This document shows positions 32,727-36,273 of a DNA stretch of 36,273 nt, piece after piece (within the stretch, counting starts at the first letter, position 1; each line of letters begins with the position of its first letter). Origin of the DNA: a virus. Under the pieces are notes generated by a model that was not told the origin of the DNA, did not search any database, and saw only the letters and a list, made by a program, of their open reading frames with translations. Location of the stretch: IMG/VR virus record IMGVR_UViG_3300017724_000021, positions 1 to 36,273 of that record. The stretch is one strand, 5' to 3'. Made by a program: the position numbers and the translations under genes.

Positions 32727-32734
32727 CAAAGTTA
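32727..32734 (-). promoter_or_regulatory. -7 element upstream of the endolysin
   Basis: The minus strand reads TAACTTTG about 80 bases before the ATG at 32645. It is the best leftward match in the gap between the endolysin and the plus-strand gene. No -33 TTG is seen. Confidence 0.4.
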
Positions 32735-32744
32735 GAAAAAAAAT

Positions 32745-32775
32745 TTGTGAGATCGAAAAGTTTGTCTTACCTTGA
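32745..32775 (+). promoter_or_regulatory. Candidate promoter for the exported-protein gene
   Basis: A TTG at 32745-32747, a 20-base spacer and TACCTTGA at 32768-32775 resemble the Bacteroidetes promoter with two changes in the -7 element. It is 45 bases before the ATG at 32821. Confidence 0.35.
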
Positions 32776-32820
32776 GATCAGCGAAACCAAAAATACAATA
32801 AACCAATTAATTCAATCGCC

Positions 32821-33243
32821 ATGAAAAACTTCCTCTTAATCCTTTGCCTGTTCTTTGCAGGTGTTGCTTTTAGCCAAGACTCATTCGTTCTTGAGCAACC
32901 TTTCTACTCTAAATCTAAAGTAGATTCTATCCTAGTGTTCCAAGTAAATACAAACGGCCCTGTAGCCAATAAAGCTTTCTTACGGGGTAGTGACCGCGAC
33001 AGATTTGTTCGTACATGTCAACATAAGCGAAACCTTAATCAAATTAGTTCGTACAGCGGACGATCTGCTATCCATACCTTCAACGAGTTCGGATACTACG
33101 CTGTAGTTTGCTTCGAAGACGGAAAACGCAGTGGAGCTACTTTCTTTTGCGTAGATAAGAAATTCCTACGTATCAAGCGCAATACAAATCTCTCCGCCCC
33201 AGAACGTGTGGGCGATATCGAAGATAAGTACGTAATAGGTTAA
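32821..33243 (+). CDS. Small exported protein of unknown function
   Basis: The 140-residue protein has a textbook signal peptide: MKN, a hydrophobic core FLLILCLFFAGVAFS and a likely cleavage before QDS at about residue 19. There is no Cys at the site, so it is not a lipoprotein. The mature part is basic and has three Cys (TCQHK, VVCFED, FFCVDK) and a motif GYYAVVCFEDGKRSGATFF. It is on the plus strand, with its own candidate promoter and strong terminator, between the endolysin and small basic genes, as expected for an independently expressed cargo gene. It may alter the host envelope, for example to block superinfection; this is inference. Confidence 0.8.
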   Translation: MKNFLLILCLFFAGVAFSQDSFVLEQPFYSKSKVDSILVFQVNTNGPVANKAFLRGSDRDRFVRTCQHKRNLNQISSYSGRSAIHTFNEFGYYAVVCFEDGKRSGATFFCVDKKFLRIKRNTNLSAPERVGDIEDKYVIG

Positions 33244-33264
33244 GACAACCTGTAGGTAAAAGAA

Positions 33265-33287
33265 AAGGGGCGCAAGCCCCTTTTTTT
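33265..33287 (+). terminator. Intrinsic terminator, possibly bidirectional
   Basis: A 7-bp stem AAGGGGC/GCCCCTT with a GCAA loop is followed by T residues on the plus strand; the minus strand also shows a T-rich side (CCCCTTTTC). It overlaps the end of the leftward gene whose TAA is at 33286-33288, so it may end both transcripts. Confidence 0.8.
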
Positions 33288-33795
33288 ATCCTCTTCTTTT
33301 TTTGCCTTTGATTGGCTTTACTGTTCGGTTTCGATCACGGCCTTGCTTTGCTAGCTCTTTGTTGTACCGATCAACAGTTCTGTCAGCTCTTCTAATTTGC
33401 CCTTTTGTAGCATCTGGTGAAGCCTCCCCGCTTACTATTTTCCTTGAAGCGCTTCCTGCTGCTTGAGGAGTGTTTAAAAAGCGCCTTCCAGTCTTCCTAA
33501 CGCGGTCTAACGCGCGATCCTCTAGCCTAGCTTTTTTAATAGGATTATATACCTCGCTTCTTTTATCAGAACTTTCTGCATTTCGCGTTGAATGTGTTAC
33601 AAATCTTCCGCCAGATTCGTCGGCTTGCATACCTGCGGTATCTATACCTTTTCGTTCAGCTCTTTTCTTAAGGCGGCGTTTCTTTTTTGTCGCTGCGGTT
33701 GCCTTGACTAGATCAAGCTTTCCTCCTTTTGCATACTTCTTTACCATGTCGTAAAGAGCTGCCTTTCCTCCTTTGTTGTATTTTTTAGTCTTCAT
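33286..33795 (-). CDS. Very basic KYNKGGK-motif protein
   Basis: The 169-residue protein starts MKTKKYNKGGKAA and repeats the motif as KKYAKGGKLD near residue 21. A Lys/Arg-rich block (TKKKRRLKKRAERKG) and a basic C-terminus (KPIKGKKRRG) follow. It resembles the other small basic proteins here. It may bind DNA or RNA or be packaged in the virion; no fold is recognised. Confidence 0.7.
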   Translation of the reverse strand: MKTKKYNKGGKAALYDMVKKYAKGGKLDLVKATAATKKKRRLKKRAERKGIDTAGMQADESGGRFVTHSTRNAESSDKRSEVYNPIKKARLEDRALDRVRKTGRRFLNTPQAAGSASRKIVSGEASPDATKGQIRRADRTVDRYNKELAKQGRDRNRTVKPIKGKKRRG

Positions 33796-33799
33796 AATA

Positions 33800-34270
33800 T
33801 TAGCTTGCTATAAATATTTCTACTTGAACTTCATTTGAAGCGGGATCTACTAAAATACTTTCTAAATCTGTCATTGTTGTGTTGATGTTTTTTGTGTCGT
33901 CGTCAACAGCTATACCATCATGAACTTTTCCAGTTATAAAGCTTTTACCAGCCTCCAGCACTAAAGTACAGGACGAATCTGCAACTCCATTTTCATTTGT
34001 AGAGACCTGTAAGGAAAGATTGACTTCATTGGAAGCATCAAGATTAGTGACTCGAATATACTTGACATCATCAATATTCATAGTGGGCTTTCCTGCAACT
34101 GTATGAGTGGTTGCCTGAAACGCAGCAATCGTAGTGTCCTGGCTAGCGGGACAAGTTACAATTCTGTTGAATGATTGAGTTACGCTTGCTATAGAAGTGA
34201 TGTTCTCGCTACCACGGTTTGATCCGTTTAGCGTGAGCTCTTCTTTAATCGTTACAGTGAGTACAGCCAT
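33800..34270 (-). CDS. Decoration-like structural protein
   Basis: The 156-residue protein has a strand-rich layout with VKYIRVTNLDASNEVNLSLQV then CTLVLEAGKSFI, close in pattern to the tandem decoration-like proteins at 18189-19018. Its ATG overlaps the preceding stop as TAATG. It is probably a virion surface protein, although it lies among small basic genes. Confidence 0.7.
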   Translation of the reverse strand: MAVLTVTIKEELTLNGSNRGSENITSIASVTQSFNRIVTCPASQDTTIAAFQATTHTVAGKPTMNIDDVKYIRVTNLDASNEVNLSLQVSTNENGVADSSCTLVLEAGKSFITGKVHDGIAVDDDTKNINTTMTDLESILVDPASNEVQVEIFIAS

Positions 34271-34719
34271 TACTTACGGTTTCTTCTTTTTCCTCGTCTA
34301 ACCTCTTTCTTAGAAGGTACAGGGATAACAGCTTTAGACTTCTTTAAAGTCTTCTTAGGCGTTTTTGTTGTAATCTTCTTAGGAGATATAGGGGTTGCCT
34401 TTGCCCCGCCTCTTAATGGAGACCCGTCTTTGTTTCTTAAGTTTTGATCGTCAAGAGGTTTAGGCATCTTGAAGTCTGGCCGCTGCTCAGCTCTTCTAGC
34501 ATTAGAGGCATTGTTCCTAGCATTACTGCTTCGTCTTGCAGCCGCTTCCTTGAGCTTCTGTTCGTAGGTCTTTTCTGGCTTTTGCATGGGGTAGCTGCGG
34601 TAGCGTGCCTTGGCATTCTCTAAAACCTGTTCTTTCGTTCTCTCTAAAGTATCAGACTGAGCAGTGCGCTTATTGCCTTTTACTTTACCTCCTTTATTGT
34701 ATGCTTTCTTAGCTTTCAT
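34270..34719 (-). CDS. Very basic KAYNKGGK-motif protein
   Basis: The 149-residue protein begins MKAKKAYNKGGKVKGNK, with long Lys/Arg/Ala-rich helical segments (EQKLKEAAARRSSNARNNAS) and a C-terminus rich in Lys and Arg (KKEVRRGKRRNRK). It has a TAnnTTTG box four bases before the ATG. Function unknown; probable nucleic-acid binder by charge. Confidence 0.7.
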   Translation of the reverse strand: MKAKKAYNKGGKVKGNKRTAQSDTLERTKEQVLENAKARYRSYPMQKPEKTYEQKLKEAAARRSSNARNNASNARRAEQRPDFKMPKPLDDQNLRNKDGSPLRGGAKATPISPKKITTKTPKKTLKKSKAVIPVPSKKEVRRGKRRNRK

Positions 34720-34723
34720 AAGG

Positions 34724-34731
34724 CAAATATA
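34724..34731 (-). promoter_or_regulatory. -7 promoter element four bases before ATG
   Basis: The minus strand reads TATATTTG, then CCTT and the ATG at 34719. It overlaps no gene. Leaderless mRNA is predicted. Confidence 0.6.
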
Positions 34732-34733
34732 AG

Positions 34734-34961
34734 TTATTTCTTTTTCTTGAGTCGGGACTTCTCTCGCCGCCCACGATTCGTGCTCTCTGCCTCAAACCCT
34801 ACGATCTTACCACCCTTATGAGATGCATCAAGGCTGTCCCCATTCCCATAGGTTCCTTTCTCTCGGTTGTACTTGTTTAGCTCAGCCCGTTTCTTCTTTG
34901 CTCTGCCGCCAGAACCAAACTTCTTGTACTCCTCTTTGTAGTTACGCTTCTTAACTCTCAT
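34734..34961 (-). CDS. Small basic protein with conserved KRAELNKYNREKGTYGNGD core
   Basis: The 75-residue protein has KKRAELNKYNREKGTYGNGD followed by SLDASHKGGKIVGFEAESTN and a basic end (RGRREKSRLKKKK). I recall this block from many short proteins of marine phages. The D-x-x-H...N spacing loosely recalls a His-Me finger (HNH) nuclease core, but key residues are too few to claim activity. The ATG overlaps the preceding stop as ATGA. Confidence 0.75.
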   Translation of the reverse strand: MRVKKRNYKEEYKKFGSGGRAKKKRAELNKYNREKGTYGNGDSLDASHKGGKIVGFEAESTNRGRREKSRLKKKK

Positions 34962-35428
34962 TCTGATCTATCTGAAATAAAACCAAGTGATGATATAGGG
35001 TTTTTTACGGTTTTTTTAACGGCTTTTACAGCTGGAGAAATATACCTAGAGGCACCTGTTAAAAGCTTGGCTGCTTTGGGAATTTTACCAATCGCAGGAA
35101 CAACACTTAAAACATCAAAAAACTCATCCATAGTGGGTATATATTTATTTGTATTCTTTATTCTCTCTGTATAAGAATCATACGCTCTAGAAGCATCATC
35201 CCAAGATGATATTCCTGTAGGATCAATAAACTCAATTATGTCTTCAAATAAACTGTCTGATGGTTTGTTTATCGCTCTAGAGGTTCCTTCCTCATTGTAA
35301 GAAGGGGCCAAAGAGGGGTAAGCAACAGCCTCTGGTGGATCAGAAGAAGATGGCGCAGCGTCCATAAGCCTTTCTAGAAGAACTTCAAGCCTTGGATCTG
35401 GCTTTTTAGGTGATTTCTTAGCTCTCAT
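34958..35428 (-). CDS. Protein with DPTG...DVLSVVPAIGKI segment
   Basis: The 156-residue first gene of the leftward block begins MRAKKSPKKPDPRLE. The middle has EFIDPTGISSWDDASRAYDS and FFDVLSVVPAIGKIPKAAKL, a hydrophobic helix-turn-helix region resembling pre-toxin or membrane-interacting segments that occur in polymorphic toxins and some marine phage virion proteins. Its ATG lies four bases after an exact TAnnTTTG box. Function unknown; a membrane-active virion protein is one possibility. Confidence 0.7.
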   Translation of the reverse strand: MRAKKSPKKPDPRLEVLLERLMDAAPSSSDPPEAVAYPSLAPSYNEEGTSRAINKPSDSLFEDIIEFIDPTGISSWDDASRAYDSYTERIKNTNKYIPTMDEFFDVLSVVPAIGKIPKAAKLLTGASRYISPAVKAVKKTVKNPISSLGFISDRSE

Positions 35429-35432
35429 ACTG

Positions 35433-35440
35433 CAAATATA
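35433..35440 (-). promoter_or_regulatory. -7 promoter element at the head of the leftward block
   Basis: The minus strand reads TATATTTG, then CAGT and the ATG at 35428. The nearest upstream TTG is 24 bases away, a little long. This is the most upstream leftward promoter in the window. Confidence 0.6.
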
Positions 35441-35453
35441 ATGAAGACAGTTT

Positions 35454-35480
35454 TTGCGCCTTTACAACTTAATTAGTTTG
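35454..35480 (+). promoter_or_regulatory. Weak candidate promoter for a plus-strand RNA
   Basis: TTG at 35454-35456, a 16-base spacer and TTAGTTTG at 35473-35480 (one mismatch to TAnnTTTG). A start near 35485 would place the first hairpin of the array (35506) close to the RNA 5' end. Confidence 0.25.
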
Positions 35481-35484
35481 ATTG

Positions 35485-36273
35485 ACGCTACGTAGCTACT
35501 GTTTTATTACTTACTTAAGTAATCCTAAAGACAGCTTCGTAGGTTTAAAACATCTATGAAGCTTTATCGCTGAAGAGCTTTGGCGAAGTTACAACTTTTT
35601 TCTTACAAAGTCAAGTCAGCAATATGCTTTAATGAAACCCCCTAAGACTCTATGGTACAGCTTATTAACCAGTATAGAGAGGTGGTTTGTGGATAACTCC
35701 GTTCGTAAGCCACCGCAAGAAGCGGCGAAAAAAGATGATCGCCAAAAAAATCCTGTGTAATACAGAGTTTGGGGATTATATATATTATACACTGCTTGGA
35801 ACTACGTTCCAAAGTCACTTTTCTCGACCCCCTCCCTCAGAATCTCTTGAGATTCTGGCATACATTTCAGCTTTTAGTACCAGAGGTTAACCCTCTGTTA
35901 CTAAGGAGGTTGGCAGCGGTTGATTCTCAACCGACAGAGAGTACAGCAGGTAAACTGCTGAGAGTCAAGTCGAGACAATCCCCCACCTCGACTAAGAGTC
36001 GAACTATTAACCTTCAGAACTGAAGGTTCACTAACACTTCAAGAAGTGTTAAGCAACCCTTTGAAAGCCAGCTGTTTCCCAACGCCTAGGAATCCCTAAA
36101 GGGATCGTGTCTTGGCAGTCAAGGCGTGAGTATCAACTTGTTGATACCGCAGGTTGAATGGAGTAGAGATAGAGTATATGAAGAAGGAGTCTTATGACTT
36201 CTTCATTTACTCTTTATCTCTTAAGGTTGGTTTTGGAAGTCGACCATCCTTGAGGAACTCAAAATCTCTACCA
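35485..36273 (+). ncRNA. Hairpin array, candidate large structured RNA (open at right edge)
   Basis: No convincing gene lies here, but hairpins follow each other every few bases: 35506-35523, 35533-35563, 35568-35585, 35648-35679, 35681-35714, 35713-35725, 35724-35743, 35753-35765, 35796-35812, 35838-35857, 35875-35903, 35917-35933, 35944-35960, 35968-35993, 36009-36028, 36032-36051, 36092-36105 (inside an outer ACGCCT/AGGCGT pair at 36082/36122), 36130-36147 and the long one at 36166-36220. Sequences differ from stem to stem, so it is not a simple repeat. Stems at 35533, 35568 and 35681 contain G-T pairs on the plus strand that would be A-C mismatches on the minus strand, favouring plus-strand RNA. 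It could instead be an origin or packaging region. Confidence 0.5.
36166..36220. repeat. Long imperfect hairpin
   Basis: GAGATA and GAGTA pair with TACTC and TATCTC (two-base bulge), then ATGAAGA pairs with TCTTCAT and AGTC with GACT around a TTAT loop, about 22 pairs in all. If the window ends join, it spans the stop codon of the left-edge gene (36207-36209) and could act as a processing or termination structure. Bases 36163-36170 can alternatively pair with 36264-36271. Confidence 0.65.

Noticed and set aside
35687-36023. Two plus-strand frames over the hairpin region
   Set aside because: They overlap each other in different frames, cross many perfect hairpins, and look unlike proteins. 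The hairpins explain the region better.
35485-36220. CRISPR array or IS ends
   Set aside because: The inverted repeats all differ in sequence and lack regular spacing, and no transposase or cas gene is present.
36163-36273. tmRNA-like 3' end (stem closing before ACCA)
   Set aside because: There is no T-arm TTCGA motif and no tag-peptide frame; the final ACCA is probably coincidence.

Overview
The window looks like most or all of the structural half of a podovirus-type tailed phage of a Bacteroidetes (probably marine flavobacterial) host. Three things point there. The intergenic promoters match the Bacteroidetes -7 element TAnnTTTG, sometimes with a TTG about 16-21 bases upstream. Genes lack clear Shine-Dalgarno sequences. 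The terminase, portal, ring and nozzle proteins resemble, from memory, those of crAss-like and related Bacteroidetes podoviruses. No database search was possible, so family names are recognition calls.

Layout: almost everything is transcribed leftward (minus strand). From right to left: 35428-33286 holds small, very basic or structural proteins; 33243 is a plus-strand gene for a small exported protein with its own terminator; 32645-31631 holds an M15 peptidase endolysin and a virion-like protein; 31218-31634 is a plus-strand winged-helix-like protein facing a leftward promoter; 31181-29782 holds small proteins and a double-length GroES-like co-chaperonin; 29700-29550 holds two tRNAs (CAT, probably Ile2, and Arg-TCT); 29531-24739 holds a small zinc ribbon, large terminase and portal; 24737-20463 holds Ig-like, collagen-like and fibre proteins plus two tiny genes; 20463-19058 holds small basic proteins; 19018-13917 holds decoration-like proteins, scaffold, major capsid and two capsid-associated proteins; 13835-1 holds an AT-hook protein, a lectin-like protein, two connector/ring proteins, a 1926-residue nozzle-like protein with dockerin-like repeats, and internal-virion-type proteins. 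The last gene runs off the left edge.

The right end (35441-36273) has no convincing gene. It is packed with about 15 short perfect or near-perfect hairpins of different sequence, whose G-U wobble pairs favour a plus-strand RNA. This is the strongest candidate for something new: a large structured phage non-coding RNA, or a replication/packaging region.

Joined end to end, the window would keep the left-edge gene open for 22 more codons before a stop, so it may be a closed, circularly permuted genome. If so, it carries no recognisable polymerase, primase, helicase or integrase, which would be remarkable. Promoters placed exactly four bases before ATG in six genes predict leaderless mRNAs.
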